This document shows, in pieces, positions 27,192 to 37,934 of a stretch of 64,000 nt of DNA; position 1 is the stretch's first letter; each line of letters starts with the position of its first letter. Position numbers and translations under genes: made by a program. The DNA is taken from contig NZ_SATR01000023.1 in the NCBI RefSeq assembly GCF_004551525.1, positions 1 through 64,000 on the forward strand, in the 5' to 3' direction. The DNA is from Vibrio ouci. GTDB taxonomy: Bacteria > Pseudomonadota > Gammaproteobacteria > Enterobacterales > Vibrionaceae. The notes under the pieces are model-generated. The model was not told the origin of the DNA. It made no database searches and saw nothing but the letters and a program-made list of their open reading frames with translations.

Positions 27192-27788
27192 TTACTTTAA
27201 GTTTTGCATGGCCCACTGCATAAATTCTTGCTGTTCTTCACGACTTAAGTCGCTGAATGATTGCTTGAGCGTTTTTGTCGCGGCAGGAGAGTTTGCAATA
27301 TTTGATGTTGCCTGCTGTTTGTGTGCCACGTTGTTGTAGTCTGCAACCTCTCTTTTATAATCACGAAATCCCTGAAGACCGCCTTTGTTTAATTGAGTCA
27401 GCGAGAATTGAACATCATTACCTGTTTTATTTTTCAAGGTAACTATTGGGCTCTTTTCAAATGCCTTTGCATCTTCAATGGTACGAAACTTACCGTAAGT
27501 TAGCGTTAGCTGCGTATCTTTTTCCGCTTCAAATTCCAATAATAGCGGCTGTGAATCAAATTTTCGACGCTTACCATCTTCAAATACAATTTGACCGACG
27601 GTGACAGCCAGTTGGTTGTTACCACTTTCAATGTCGATACTATTGTTTTCAGAAATCTGCCCTGGGTAAATAGATTCTCCATTTAGGACACGAGGCGTAA
27701 GTTCAGCTTGTAGAGTAAGTTGGGCAGCAAATATAGGCGCAGACGCTATTGCGCAAAGAGCTATTAGAATAGTATTTTTTTTCATCAT
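27192..27788 (-). CDS. DUF2057 family secreted protein (copy 1)
   Basis: 198 residues with signal peptide (KKNTILIALCAIASAPIFAA). The mature part resembles the DUF2057/YccT family: an N-terminal beta-rich segment (LTLQAELTPRVLNGE, NQLAVTVGQIVFEDG), FDSQPLLLEFEAE and an Ala-Phe-Glu segment after RTIEDAKAFE. The C-terminus ends EEQQEFMQWAMQNLK. Function is unknown. It follows a porin gene after a terminator, and a second DUF2057 gene (48779-49549) also follows a porin. The start may be 27788 or 27785. Confidence 0.85.
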   Translation of the reverse strand: MMKKNTILIALCAIASAPIFAAQLTLQAELTPRVLNGESIYPGQISENNSIDIESGNNQLAVTVGQIVFEDGKRRKFDSQPLLLEFEAEKDTQLTLTYGKFRTIEDAKAFEKSPIVTLKNKTGNDVQFSLTQLNKGGLQGFRDYKREVADYNNVAHKQQATSNIANSPAATKTLKQSFSDLSREEQQEFMQWAMQNLK

Positions 27789-27874
27789 GGTTTCTCTTCT
27801 TCTACCAATTTAGATAAGCCATAGAAATCAACAGGCCATTAACTTCAATGACTTATATAGATTAGCATTAACAC

Positions 27875-27898
27875 AAAAAGGGCGTTTCCGCCCTTTTT
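27875..27898. terminator. Terminator between porin 1 and DUF2057 copy 1
   Basis: Stem AAAAAGGGCG / CGCCCTTTTT with a TTTC loop. T-runs occur on both strands. It limits read-through from the porin into the DUF2057 gene. Confidence 0.85.
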
Positions 27899-27910
27899 AT
27901 CGACTCTCTA

Positions 27911-29047
27911 TTAGAAGTAGTACTCTACACCTACAGAGAATTCATCGTAGTCAGCCGACTTCCAACGGTTCGCACCGTCATCTGAGTCAGTCCAACCACC
28001 TACATATGTTGCACCGTCACCAAAGTCTAAGGTACGAGCACGTACATAGATAACTGCTGATGGATCTACGAAGTACATAACTTGCGCTGATAGTACGTCA
28101 TCAGCCGTATTGTCGATTGTCTGACCATCGCGCTCTAAGTCGAAGTTAGCTGCGTAACCTAGCTTGTACTGCCAATCACCAGTCGTGTACATCAGACCAG
28201 CAGAAACTGCATCTTGCTTCTCGCTGACACCGTTGCTCGCATCCGCTTCCATATATTTATATTGAGCGAAGAACGAAATACCATTTTCGAACCAACCTTG
28301 AACACCGACTAGATAACTGTTGTTTTCCCATGTCTGGCCTTCGGCTTCAATATTGCGGTTGCCTTCATACGCAGCATCTAATTGCAGTGGACCCAGTTTG
28401 TAATGTGCTGCAATACCACCCCAGTAATCATCACCGGCACCCATACCAGCGCTATCACCAGCACCAGCAGCGATGTCTAATGAGAACTTGTCTGCGTACA
28501 TTGGGGAGTCCCAGCGGATAGTGTTTGACTGACGATCTTGGTATTTAGCACCGCCAATAGCCCCACCCCAGTCATATACATCGCCTAGACCTGGGTTAGA
28601 TGCTGGCCAATCAACTAGTTCATACATAGGTGTTAGTACGCGACCTAGACGAATTTGGCCCATTGACTCACTTTCAAAGCCGACAAACGTATCACGCTCA
28701 CCTAAGCCAGCACCTTCACCACCAAAGCTTGGGTCAACGTAGCCACCCTCGATTTGCCAAATAAACGTTGGCCCGAAGTTAGCAAAATCTTTTTTACCGC
28801 GGAAACCAATACGAGACTCGTTGTTTAACTGCATGCCTCCAAGATCATCATCCGTTGCATTACTACCAGAGTCATAATCACGATACGCGGCCTGCATCGC
28901 AATAATACCGTAGACTTCATATGCAAATGAATCCTTAGTTAAGTAGTTCTTTGCTGCGTCGCTGTTTGCGCCATCAGCAAACGCTGCACCACTTAGAACC
29001 AAGCTTGATACTGCTGCTCCTAGCAATGTCTTTTTGAAATGAGACAT
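27911..29047 (-). CDS. Trimeric outer-membrane porin (copy 1)
   Basis: 378 residues. The signal peptide (SHFKKTLLGAAVSSLVLSGAAFA) leads into a 16-strand porin of the Gram-negative porin family: ESRIGFRGKKDFANFGPTFI, then the L3-region pattern RDTFVGFESESMGQIRLGR, WPASNPGLGDVYDWGGAIGG and a C-terminal aromatic FSVGVEYYF that signals BAM-dependent assembly. The ATG at 29047 has AGGGG upstream; earlier in-frame codons are read-through. It is close to the second porin (49629-50702) in blocks such as SNPGLG.V.DW. Solute specificity cannot be read. Confidence 0.9.
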   Translation of the reverse strand: MSHFKKTLLGAAVSSLVLSGAAFADGANSDAAKNYLTKDSFAYEVYGIIAMQAAYRDYDSGSNATDDDLGGMQLNNESRIGFRGKKDFANFGPTFIWQIEGGYVDPSFGGEGAGLGERDTFVGFESESMGQIRLGRVLTPMYELVDWPASNPGLGDVYDWGGAIGGAKYQDRQSNTIRWDSPMYADKFSLDIAAGAGDSAGMGAGDDYWGGIAAHYKLGPLQLDAAYEGNRNIEAEGQTWENNSYLVGVQGWFENGISFFAQYKYMEADASNGVSEKQDAVSAGLMYTTGDWQYKLGYAANFDLERDGQTIDNTADDVLSAQVMYFVDPSAVIYVRARTLDFGDGATYVGGWTDSDDGANRWKSADYDEFSVGVEYYF

Positions 29048-29477
29048 AAGAATAACCCCTATTATTAAGAATTTATTTTTTGTTAGCACTCCCCAACAAA
29101 CCACCTAACTGCATGATTAAAAGGGGAGAACCATTTATGGACGGGTTCATCTTGGCAAACTTTTTTTTCTTCAAAAAACTATCCAAAGAAAAATCTGACT
29201 CACTTCAAAACGGGTTTTATCAACCTCTTTATTTATCATTAAAAATCAACAACTTACACAAAAAACATAAAACATAAAAAACGTCAATTTTAGAAAAACC
29301 AGACAAATACTGGTAAACATCCAGAAAAATCGTTATCTACATCTCATTGATTTTTGAACATTTTACGGAACTTTATATTCACCAATAAAAAAGTTAGAGG
29401 TAACTCGCATTAAAAAACGTTAAAAGTCCTAAGCAAAAAACAAAGATTAACGATTTTGACTTTCGCATAATCAATGT
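29048..29477. other. Long upstream region of porin 1
   Basis: An A/T-rich region of about 430 bases with several AACATAAAA-type repeats (29260-29285) and no convincing frame. At 29403-29411 it contains ACTCGCATT, which recurs 347 bases upstream of porin 2 (51049-51057) against 356 here. On the porin strand this reads AATGCGAGT-N-AC-N-TC and may mark a shared promoter or regulator site. Confidence 0.45.
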
Positions 29478-29508
29478 TTGACCTTACCCTTGAGTTAAGG
29501 TTTATGCT
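29478..29508 (+). promoter_or_regulatory. CueR-type promoter of copA
   Basis: The -35 TTGACC and -10 TATGCT are separated by 19 bases, the over-long spacer typical of MerR-family targets. Between them lies the dyad ACCTTA-N9-TAAGGT (29481-29501), close to the E. coli CueR box. This predicts copper-induced transcription; the cueR gene itself is not in the window. Confidence 0.85.
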
Positions 29509-29540
29509 TAGTCATCATCGCTTTTAATGCAGGTAAGGTT

Positions 29541-32219
29541 ATGGCTAAGTTTGATATTCCCCTATCAGGGCTCAATTGCATGGGGTGTGCGAGAAAGGTT
29601 GAGAACAAACTCACTTCAGAACTTGATACGACAATCTACGAGCTTTCTCCAACCTTTGTCTCAATAGAGAGCGCACTAACATTTCTTGAGATAGAAAAGT
29701 CGGTCAAAGAACTTGGCTACCAAGCGGGTCACCATTATCAGCTACACCTTAGTGGACTCAATTGTGGAAAGTGTGTCGCCAAGCTTGAAAAAGCGTTGAG
29801 CGAGGATGCGTATGTCGGTCAGTTCTGCGCCTCAAAAAGTGAACTTTCAGTCTCATCCCTACATTCGTTGGAAACCCTACAGGCTTTAGTTGCATCGCTT
29901 GGCTATCAAGCCACATTAAATGAACCTCAGGGAGATGAGGTTGAAGAAGAAATCCAAACCTCATCGATAGAAAACAACACTATTGATGCACTTCATACCC
30001 ACCAGCTTCTGATATCTGGTATGACTTGCGCAAGCTGTGTTGCATCGGTTGAAAAAACAATAATCAGCGTCGCTGGTATAGATAAAGCGCAAGTTAACCT
30101 CGCGGAACAAAGTGCGATCGTATATAGCGCATTAGATAGCAATCAAATAGAGACTCAACTGCTTCCCGCAATAAACAAAGCAGGCTACCAAGCGCAACTT
30201 GTAACTGACTCAGAAACGCAACAATTAAAACAGCAGCAACAGCAGGCATTGGTTCAAGCCCACCACAAACGCAGCGCTTGGTTTGGCTTAGCCGTCGGAG
30301 CCCCATTGATGCTTTGGGGAGTGCTGGGTGGAAATATGATGATCCGCAATCCCCAAGACCAAGTTGCTTGGGGAATTGTCGGCCTCATTTGTCTTTGGCT
30401 ACTTGCAACAGCGGGCCGCTCATTCTTTGTCAATGCGTGGCAAGCACTCACTCACAAACGTGCGACTATGGATACACTTGTAGCATTAGGTGTTGGTTCT
30501 GCATGGCTGTTCTCGATGTTGGTTGTGCTAGTGCCTGATTTTTTCCCAGCACCATCGCGCCATGTTTACTTTGAAGCAAGCGCCATGATCGTCGGTCTTA
30601 TCTCCCTTGGTCATTATATCGAAGCCAAAGCCAAAGCTAAGACCACCTTGTCTCTTCAAGCACTAATTGGCCTTCAGCCTCAAACTGCGAATTTAGTTAC
30701 CGATAAAGGTGAGCAAGTTATTGATATCAAAACCATTCAAGTTGGTATACTGTTGAGGGTAAAACCCGGAGAGAAAATTCCAGTCGACGGACGAGTTCAA
30801 TCAGGTGAATCTTATTTAGATGAGTCGATGCTTACCGGCGAACCGGTACCGGTTAACAAACAGATCGGTGATACCGTCTCAGCTGGCACCATCAACCAAG
30901 ATGGCTCTCTGGTTATTGAAGCTCAGGGCGTTGGCAACAATACAATGCTAGCGCGCATTGTCACTATGGTTCGCCAAGCCCAAAGCAGCAAACCGAAAAT
31001 TGCCAAACTTGCCGATCAGATTTCCGCAGTATTTGTTCCTATCGTCGTCGCTATTGCACTTTTCTCAGCGTTGGTTTGGTATTTAGTTGGACCTCAACCA
31101 AGTGCGAGCTATATGTTGGTCGTCGCGACTACTGTTTTGATCATCGCGTGTCCATGTGCACTGGGTCTAGCGACGCCTTTATCTGTGACGGTTGGGGTTG
31201 GAAAAGCGGCTGAAATGGGCATTCTGATCCGTGACGCCAATGTTTTACAATCAGCGAGTAAAATAGATACGGTTGTGTTTGATAAAACAGGCACATTGAC
31301 CGAAGGTAAACCGCAAGTCCAAGCTATCTATGCCTTGAGCGGAAATGAGCAGGAACTGCTTTCACTCAGCGCTTCCGTGGAGCAATACTCAGAGCACCCT
31401 TTGGCAAAAGCCATCGTTAATAAAGCACTAGAGCAACACATCGCACTCGTAGATGTCTCCGATTTTAAAAACCATCGCGGACAAGGGGTAGAAGCACTAT
31501 ACGACAATTGCCCTATCTCACTGGTGTCACTTAATGTTGCCGAGAAAAAACAATGGGACCTCCAAGAGCTACACCCCACTCTTACTCAGTATCTCAATAA
31601 TGCCTGGACGCCGATTATCGTCCAAGTGGGCGGTATGGTTAAAGGTGTCATAGCGATAGCTGATCCAATCAAAACGGATGCAAAAAAAGCAGTCACCGCT
31701 TTAAAAGCAATGAATATTGTCCCTGTGATGCTTACTGGTGACAATCAGGTGGTGGCTGAAGCAATCGCCATGCAGCTAGGAATTAACCAAGTAATTGCGC
31801 AAGTCTTACCCGACGAGAAAGCTAGCCATGTTGAAGGTTTACAACGACAAGGTAAGTGCGTTGCAATGGTCGGTGATGGTGTCAACGATGCCCCGGCACT
31901 GGCGATAGCGAACGTCGGAGTAGCAATGGGCAGTGGCAGTGATGTCGCTATCGAGAGTGCGCAAATGACACTACTTAACTCATCTCCTCTTTCAATAATC
32001 AGAGCAATTGAACTTTCCAAAGCAACCGTTCGAAATATGAAGCAAAACTTATTTGGCGCGTTCATCTACAACTCTTTGGGAATTCCGATTGCTGCTGGTG
32101 TTTTATACCCAACATTTGGCTTTTTATTGAGCCCTGTGGTGGCAGGGGCTGCCATGGCCCTTTCTTCGATTACCGTGGTTAGTAACGCTAACCGATTAAG
32201 ATTATTTAAAACTTCGTAG
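29541..32219 (+). CDS. copA: Copper-exporting P1B-type ATPase CopA
   Basis: 892 residues. Three N-terminal heavy-metal-associated domains carry CxxC pairs at C13/C16 (GLNCMGC), C75/C78 (GLNCGKC) and C163/C166 (GMTCASC). Membrane segments follow from about residue 245. The phosphatase motif is TGEP, the transmembrane metal motif CPC ([12 protein letters not shown]), the phosphorylation site DKTGTLTEG, and the hinge [11 protein letters not shown]. It pumps Cu(I) out of the cytoplasm. The CueR-type promoter supports this. The DUF411 gene follows 8 bases later, forming an operon. The first two metal domains are less typical than the third. Confidence 0.96.
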   Translation: MAKFDIPLSGLNCMGCARKVENKLTSELDTTIYELSPTFVSIESALTFLEIEKSVKELGYQAGHHYQLHLSGLNCGKCVAKLEKALSEDAYVGQFCASKSELSVSSLHSLETLQALVASLGYQATLNEPQGDEVEEEIQTSSIENNTIDALHTHQLLISGMTCASCVASVEKTIISVAGIDKAQVNLAEQSAIVYSALDSNQIETQLLPAINKAGYQAQLVTDSETQQLKQQQQQALVQAHHKRSAWFGLAVGAPLMLWGVLGGNMMIRNPQDQVAWGIVGLICLWLLATAGRSFFVNAWQALTHKRATMDTLVALGVGSAWLFSMLVVLVPDFFPAPSRHVYFEASAMIVGLISLGHYIEAKAKAKTTLSLQALIGLQPQTANLVTDKGEQVIDIKTIQVGILLRVKPGEKIPVDGRVQSGESYLDESMLTGEPVPVNKQIGDTVSAGTINQDGSLVIEAQGVGNNTMLARIVTMVRQAQSSKPKIAKLADQISAVFVPIVVAIALFSALVWYLVGPQPSASYMLVVATTVLIIACPCALGLATPLSVTVGVGKAAEMGILIRDANVLQSASKIDTVVFDKTGTLTEGKPQVQAIYALSGNEQELLSLSASVEQYSEHPLAKAIVNKALEQHIALVDVSDFKNHRGQGVEALYDNCPISLVSLNVAEKKQWDLQELHPTLTQYLNNAWTPIIVQVGGMVKGVIAIADPIKTDAKKAVTALKAMNIVPVMLTGDNQVVAEAIAMQLGINQVIAQVLPDEKASHVEGLQRQGKCVAMVGDGVNDAPALAIANVGVAMGSGSDVAIESAQMTLLNSSPLSIIRAIELSKATVRNMKQNLFGAFIYNSLGIPIAAGVLYPTFGFLLSPVVAGAAMALSSITVVSNANRLRLFKTS

Positions 32220-32227
32220 AGGTTCCT

Positions 32228-32671
32228 ATGAAAAGCAAAACTTTCGCCCTTACGGCACTATTCCTTTTGTCAGGTAATGCCATCGCAGCTGACGTTCTTA
32301 ACCATAAGTCTCCCTACTGCGGCTGTTGTACCGAGTGGACTAAACACATGCAAGACGCTGGTTTCACCGTTGAAGAAAAACTGCATGAGAATATGAATCC
32401 GATTAAACAAAAGCTTGGCGTAACACCAGAGCTAGCATCATGTCATACCGCTGAAATTGACGGCTATGTATTTGAAGGACATATTCCGGCGGAAGACATT
32501 AAAGCTTTCCTTGAAAACCCGCCGCGCAATGCGAAAGGTCTTGCAGTACCAGGAATGCCAATGGGTTCACCAGGTATGGAATATGGCGACAAACAAGATG
32601 AGTACTCAGTGTACGCCTTTAATGAAAAAGGTCAGGTGTTTGAATACCGCCACTATAAAGGTAACCAATAA
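32228..32671 (+). CDS. DUF411 periplasmic metal-binding protein
   Basis: 147 residues with signal peptide (FALTALFLLSGNAIAA). The DUF411 pattern is clear: YCGCCTEWTKHM near residue 32, then ASCHTAEIDGYVFEGHIPA, and GLAVPGMPMGSPGME. The Cys-rich motif and Met-rich GMPMGSPGM stretch suggest Cu(I) binding in the periplasm. Its position directly behind copA supports a role in copper handling, perhaps receiving the exported ion; this role is inference. Confidence 0.9.
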   Translation: MKSKTFALTALFLLSGNAIAADVLNHKSPYCGCCTEWTKHMQDAGFTVEEKLHENMNPIKQKLGVTPELASCHTAEIDGYVFEGHIPAEDIKAFLENPPRNAKGLAVPGMPMGSPGMEYGDKQDEYSVYAFNEKGQVFEYRHYKGNQ

Positions 32672-32674
32672 AAG

Positions 32675-32701
32675 AAAGCCCAGCAGATGCTGGGCTTTTT
32701 T
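32675..32701. terminator. Bidirectional terminator (32.7 kb)
   Basis: Stem AAAGCCCAGC / GCTGGGCTTT with an AGAT loop, then TTTTTT. It ends copA-DUF411 and probably also the convergent KdgM-like gene. Confidence 0.88.
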
Positions 32702-32721
32702 AGGACAGTAATAAGTTTGGC

Positions 32722-33414
32722 TTAGAAGCCGTAAGATGCACCGAATACGAATGCATTGTTAACTAGGCTATCACCTGTTGCAGTTTCAGCACCATGTGCC
32801 TGAGAGCGGAACTCGAAGTATGGTTGAACACCTTGACGCGTCCACGTTGCACGAAGCTCGTGGTCCATTGTTTCAGCTTCAATCATGTATACGTTGTTGT
32901 AGCTGAACGTTACGTTTTCATCCATTACGTAACCAATGCGGTTATCCATGCGGTAATCTGTTTTCGCATCAGCGTCAGTTGCATCGATGTGCGCACGAGT
33001 ACGGTTGCTTAGAGAGATACCGTTATCAAAGTTGTAGCCAATTTTTACTAATGGGCGGTATTGAATATTTTCACCCGCTGAGAATAGGTGCTGGTAACCA
33101 GCTGCAACCCAAAGGTTATCAGTAATGTTAAATGACTGCTCACCACCAACAGTGATTGCTGGAGTCGTGTTACCTGCGCCACCATTTTCAGTTTCAAGTT
33201 TACCAAGCTGAATACCATCAAACTCAGTGTAAACCGTAAGACCACCAAACTGGTTATCAAAAGTATGGCCAGCTTCTAGTGTTGAAGTCGCGCTAGAACC
33301 GTGGATACGACCATCATCATGGAATTGAACGTTACCTGTTACGTATGAAGAACCCGCGAATGCCGTTGAAGCGAAAGCAAGAGAAAGTGCGCTTAGCGTA
33401 AATAGTTTTTTCAT
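32722..33414 (-). CDS. KdgM-like outer-membrane channel
   Basis: 230 residues with signal peptide (MKKLFTLSALSLAFASTAFA). The mature protein is beta-rich with alternating polar/hydrophobic strands and ends in an aromatic residue (FVFGASYGF). Segments such as IQYRPLVKIGYNFDNGISLS and VQPYFEFRSQ resemble the small KdgM/NanC-type monomeric porins for acidic oligosaccharides. The substrate is unknown: no uronate-degradation genes are nearby. A CRP-like site lies about 240 bases upstream. Confidence 0.7.
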   Translation of the reverse strand: MKKLFTLSALSLAFASTAFAGSSYVTGNVQFHDDGRIHGSSATSTLEAGHTFDNQFGGLTVYTEFDGIQLGKLETENGGAGNTTPAITVGGEQSFNITDNLWVAAGYQHLFSAGENIQYRPLVKIGYNFDNGISLSNRTRAHIDATDADAKTDYRMDNRIGYVMDENVTFSYNNVYMIEAETMDHELRATWTRQGVQPYFEFRSQAHGAETATGDSLVNNAFVFGASYGF

Positions 33415-33650
33415 TAGAATCTGCCTTAATATATCAAAAGTCGCCGCGGTTCTTATTTTGGTAATTCTTTACCATCGACCGCAAAGAAGGTTTGCCTCCC
33501 TGGCTTGCTTTTCATACTGCAAGAATTATTTTCCGATGAAAAATAAATACCCACTTAGTGAGACATGGCTCACCGTCAAAAACGGAAAAGAAATTTAATC
33601 CTTTAATTTCAATAGCTTAAATAAAGATAAAAATATCAAAAATGACGAAA

Positions 33651-33666
33651 AGTGATCGTTATCACG
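33651..33666. promoter_or_regulatory. Candidate CRP site upstream of KdgM-like gene
   Basis: AGTGA-TCGTTA-TCACG keeps the GTGA-N6-TCAC core. CRP control would fit a sugar-related channel. The rest of the 33415-33822 gap is A/T-rich, and no gene or further structure was recognised. Confidence 0.45.
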
Positions 33667-33822
33667 CTACCACCCTTATACCGTATGACTATATGGGGCT
33701 GGGTCACACCGGATTTAGATTTCACTTAATTTTCAATAATAATAATGAGATCTCGATCACTTCAATATAAGCATGATCAATACGAATCCTTTAACACTTT
33801 TGACTCAACAAATCATGGGTAT

Positions 33823-33845
33823 AAAAAAAGCTGCCTCACGGCAGC
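33823..33845 (-). terminator. Terminator of hemH
   Basis: Stem GCTGCC/GGCAGC with a 4-base loop and a seven-T run on the minus strand, 24 bases beyond the hemH stop codon. Confidence 0.88.
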
Positions 33846-33868
33846 CTTCTCAAACGATAACTTATCAC

Positions 33869-34828
33869 TTAGTGACGGCGAGTTACCTCTGCCATCATCT
33901 GTAAATGAAGCTCATCGTCATTTAAGCAGGGTATATATGTGAAAGCTTCTCCACCATGCTCAATAAAGATCTCACGGCACTCTTCCGAAAGCTCTTCCAA
34001 TGTCTCTAAACAATCAACGGAAAAAGCTGGAGCCATGATATCAAGCTTTTTTATCCCCTTGGTAGGCAGTGCTTCTAAGGTTTTATCTGTGTATGGCTGT
34101 AACCACTCCTCTCGTCCAAAACGAGACTGGTAAGTCATACCAATTTGCTCAGAGGTTAGCCCTAGCTCTTTTGCCAAAAGTTCTGTCGTGCGCTGACAGT
34201 GCTGAGGGTAAATATCACCGTTATCAGCATAGCGCTTAGGAATACCATGATAGGAACAGAGTAAGTAATCACCTTTACCCTTCTCTTGCCATGAGCGTTT
34301 GACACTTTCTGCTAGTGCTTTGACATAGGTGGGATGGTCATGGTAGTCACGGATAAACTGAAAACTTGGCGTAACTGGGATCTTCTTAAATGCTTTAGTC
34401 AAACCGTCAGAGACTGCTGCCGTTGTGGTACCGGAATACTGCGGGTATAAAGGCAGCACGATAACTTCCTCAACCCCTTGAGCTAGCAGTGATTCAACCC
34501 CTGTTTGCAGACTTGGATTACCGTAAGTCATGCCCAACTCAACTGGCATATCCACCAGCTGCTTTAACTTCTCAGCCTGACGTTTTGAGTACACCATAAG
34601 AGGTGAGCCCTCTTCCGTCCAAACCGACTGATAAAGTTTGGCGACCTTTGGCGCACGAATCGGCAAAATGACACCATGCAAGATTGGGCACCATAGCCAG
34701 CGAGTCATATCAACAACACGCTTATCATGCAAAAATTGACTAAGGAATTGTTTTACTGCTGGAGCAGTTGCTTCATCAGGTGTCCCTAAATTAACCAGTA
34801 ACACACCTTGTTTTTTATTGTTTTGCAT
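33869..34828 (-). CDS. hemH: Ferrochelatase
   Basis: 319 residues. It inserts Fe(II) into protoporphyrin IX, the last step of haem synthesis. The N-terminal [20 protein letters not shown] and the catalytic-His motif [12 protein letters not shown] are present, with [14 protein letters not shown] near the C-terminus. It is single-gene, downstream of adk on the same strand but separated by adk's terminator; this adk-hemH order is common in Vibrio. Confidence 0.96.
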   Translation of the reverse strand: MQNNKKQGVLLVNLGTPDEATAPAVKQFLSQFLHDKRVVDMTRWLWCPILHGVILPIRAPKVAKLYQSVWTEEGSPLMVYSKRQAEKLKQLVDMPVELGMTYGNPSLQTGVESLLAQGVEEVIVLPLYPQYSGTTTAAVSDGLTKAFKKIPVTPSFQFIRDYHDHPTYVKALAESVKRSWQEKGKGDYLLCSYHGIPKRYADNGDIYPQHCQRTTELLAKELGLTSEQIGMTYQSRFGREEWLQPYTDKTLEALPTKGIKKLDIMAPAFSVDCLETLEELSEECREIFIEHGGEAFTYIPCLNDDELHLQMMAEVTRRH

Positions 34829-34895
34829 AGGTTCCTATCAATACTCAAATCGTTCTTTACGTGAAAAGGTCCAACATGGATCAAAGCGCGAACAT

Positions 34896-34923
34896 AAAAA
34901 AAGCGACCTAATAAAGGTCGCTT
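34896..34923 (-). terminator. Terminator of adk
   Basis: Stem AAGCGACCT/AGGTCGCTT with a T-run on the minus strand, about 40 bases beyond the adk stop codon. Confidence 0.88.
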
Positions 34924-34960
34924 TCACTATAACAAATTTTCAAAAATCGCTGTTAGCGAT

Positions 34961-35632
<672 letters not shown>

Positions 35633-35701
35633 TTATACCGAAGCTCACTATACTTAGCCAAGTCACGACTTCGCCGCTTGTCACGGTAAGTTTCGGTATA
35701 A
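35633..35701. repeat. Inverted-repeat-bounded 69-bp segment
   Basis: TTATACCGAA at 35633-35642 is perfectly inverted as TTCGGTATAA at 35692-35701, enclosing 49 bases that contain GTCACG twice. It lies in the adk leader region. It could be a small non-autonomous element or a regulatory hairpin; no second copy is in the window. Confidence 0.4.
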
Positions 35702-35724
35702 CCGTTCTTGTATTTAGCAATAAA

Positions 35725-35749
35725 ACAGGCGTGCACATTACACGCCTGT
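35725..35749 (-). terminator. Extra terminator-like hairpin between htpG and adk
   Basis: Stem ACAGGCGTG / CACGCCTGT, followed by TTTTATT on the minus strand. It is distinct from the htpG terminator at 35881-35907. Either it is a back-up terminator or it ends a short transcript started between them. No gene was seen in 35750-35880. Confidence 0.65.
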
Positions 35750-35880
35750 TCACTTGGTTTCAAGATTGCATTCTACCATACAATTTAAAACCAAAGCGCG
35801 GTTTACGACTAAAGAATGCTTAAACACTCACACTCCCTACTCTTTCACGCAATTTTATTCACGATAAGCGCAAATAAATC

Positions 35881-35907
35881 AAAAAGCCCGCAAGATGCGA
35901 GCTTTTT
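35881..35907 (-). terminator. Terminator of htpG
   Basis: Stem AAAAAGC-CGCA / TGCG-GCTTTTT with one mismatch and a 3-base loop, 16 bases beyond the htpG stop codon. Confidence 0.85.
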
Positions 35908-35922
35908 GTATCAAATGAGCTA

Positions 35923-37827
35923 TTAGCCCTTAGTCAAAAGCGTATTGATTGCGCCTAAGAATTGAGATGGATCTTCGATTGAACCACGCTCAGCCAGCAT
36001 AGCTTGGCCCAGTAAAACTTCGACCCAACGACCAAACGCTTGTTCATCAGCTTCATCCGCCATTTGCTTAACTAAAGCGTGCTCTGGGTTAATTTCAAAG
36101 ATGTACTTCACTTCAGGTGCCGCTTGGCCAGCCGCCTCTAGAAGCTTCGCCATCTGAGTTCCCATCTCAAAGTCATCAGTAACAACAACCGCTGGAGTAC
36201 TTGCCAGTTTGAATGTAGTACGAACTTCTTTAACGCGGTCGCCCAAGTATTCTTTGGTGCGTTCAACCACAGACTTGAACTCTTCTTCAGTCTCTTTTTG
36301 CTTCTCTTTTTCCGCTTCGTCTTCAAACTTGCTGAGATCAAGACCAGCTTTCGTAATGGACTGGAACTGCTTACCATCAAACTCAGTTAGGTAGTTCATC
36401 ACGTACTCATCAATACGATCGTACATTAGAACAACCTCGATACCTTTGGCTTTAAACTGCTCTAGGTGAGGGCTGTTTTTTGCCGCTGCATAGCTGTCCG
36501 CTGTTAGGTAGTAGATCTTATCTTGACCTTCTTTCATGCGCTCAACATAAGACGCTAGACCCACAGTCTGATCCGCAGAGTCCACTTCAGTAGAAGCAAA
36601 GCGTAGAAGACCTGCAATCTTCTCTTTATTGCTCATGTCTTCAGCAGGGCCTTCTTTCATTACTAGGCCAAACTGCTTCCAGAAGGTTTGATATTTCTCT
36701 TCATCATTCTTAGCCATGCGCTCAAGCATAGTCAGAACACGCTTAGTGCACGCACCACGCAGCGACTGAGTCACCTTATTGTCTTGCAGGATTTCACGAG
36801 AAACATTCAATGGAAGATCATTTGAATCTATCAAGCCGCGAACAAAGCGTAGGTACGATGGCATAAACTGCTCAGCGTCATCCATGATGAATACACGCTG
36901 TACATAAAGCTTTAGACCTGATTTGTGGTCTCGGTTCATCATATCCCAAGGCGCTTGAGATGGGATGTAAAGCAAGCTTGTGTAGTCGTTCTTACCTTCT
37001 ACACGGTTATGGCTCCATACAAGTGGATCAGCAAAGTCGTGTGAAACATGTTTGTAGAACTCTTGGTATTCTTCTTCAGCGATATCTGATTTATTACGAG
37101 TCCAAAGCGCTTGAGCTTTATTGATTTGCTCCCACTTTTTAGTGCCTGTCTCTTTGCCTTCTTCATCGCGTTCAGCAGTCTGAATTGAAACAGGGATACC
37201 AATGTGATCAGAATACTTACTGATCACTTCACGAAGACGCCATTCGTTTAGGAACTCTTTACCTTCTTCACGCATATGAAGAATGATATCCGTACCACGT
37301 GATTCTTTTGTCACATCTTCAATCGTGTACTCGCCTTCACCAGCAGAGTGCCACTGTACGCCCTGTTCTGAGCTCAGACCTGCGGCACGAGTGCGAACCG
37401 TCACAGCATCAGCAACAATAAATGCAGAGTAGAAGCCAACCCCAAATTGACCAATCAGTTGAGAGTCTTTAGATTGGTCTTCCGATAATTTAGAGAAGAA
37501 ATCAGCAGTACCCGATTTAGCAATAGTACCTAGGTGCTCAATAACGTCTTCACGGCTCATGCCGATGCCATTGTCAGAAATCGTTAGAGTATTAGATGTC
37601 TCATCAAAAGAGAGCTTTACACCTAGCTCGGCGTCGCCTTGATAAAGCTCCGAATTAGACAATGCTTGAAAACGCAGTTTGTCAGAAGCATCAGACGCAT
37701 TCGAAATCAGCTCGCGAAGAAAAATCTCTTTGTTTGAGTAAAGAGAATGAATCATTAAATGAAGTAGTTGTTTTACTTCTGACTGAAAGCCACGAGTTTC
37801 TTTGTTATGTGTTGCAGTTTCGCTCAT
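35923..37827 (-). CDS. htpG: Hsp90-family chaperone HtpG
   Basis: 634 residues from ATG 37827 (GGAG upstream; the longer frame is read-through). The Hsp90 N-terminal ATPase domain shows [40 protein letters not shown], and [15 protein letters not shown], each recognisable by its core ([26 protein letters not shown]). Middle and C-terminal dimerisation domains follow to full length. A sigma-32 type promoter lies about 80 bases upstream. It is divergent from toxRS, as in V. cholerae. Confidence 0.97.
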   Translation of the reverse strand: MSETATHNKETRGFQSEVKQLLHLMIHSLYSNKEIFLRELISNASDASDKLRFQALSNSELYQGDAELGVKLSFDETSNTLTISDNGIGMSREDVIEHLGTIAKSGTADFFSKLSEDQSKDSQLIGQFGVGFYSAFIVADAVTVRTRAAGLSSEQGVQWHSAGEGEYTIEDVTKESRGTDIILHMREEGKEFLNEWRLREVISKYSDHIGIPVSIQTAERDEEGKETGTKKWEQINKAQALWTRNKSDIAEEEYQEFYKHVSHDFADPLVWSHNRVEGKNDYTSLLYIPSQAPWDMMNRDHKSGLKLYVQRVFIMDDAEQFMPSYLRFVRGLIDSNDLPLNVSREILQDNKVTQSLRGACTKRVLTMLERMAKNDEEKYQTFWKQFGLVMKEGPAEDMSNKEKIAGLLRFASTEVDSADQTVGLASYVERMKEGQDKIYYLTADSYAAAKNSPHLEQFKAKGIEVVLMYDRIDEYVMNYLTEFDGKQFQSITKAGLDLSKFEDEAEKEKQKETEEEFKSVVERTKEYLGDRVKEVRTTFKLASTPAVVVTDDFEMGTQMAKLLEAAGQAAPEVKYIFEINPEHALVKQMADEADEQAFGRWVEVLLGQAMLAERGSIEDPSQFLGAINTLLTKG

Positions 37828-37906
37828 GATAACTCCATAAGTTCTATACTTATCAAGCCAATACATTCATAGTAAGAATTGGTAATTGGCCGAAATCTGT
37901 CAGTTA

Positions 37907-37934
37907 ACATGAGGGTGACAATTGTAAATTCAAG
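37907..37934 (-). promoter_or_regulatory. Sigma-32 heat-shock promoter of htpG
   Basis: The minus strand reads CTTGAAT, 13 bases, then CCTCATGT; the consensus is CTTGAAA-N13-17-CCCCATnT. Its place in front of a heat-shock chaperone supports it. Confidence 0.75.

Noticed and set aside
29080..29277. 65-codon plus-strand frame in the porin 1 leader
   Set aside because: Low-complexity Phe/Lys-rich product in an A/T-rich region, antisense to the porin transcript, without ribosome binding site.
33745..33942. 65-codon plus-strand frame near hemH
   Set aside because: Runs across the hemH terminator and into hemH antisense; no recognisable features.
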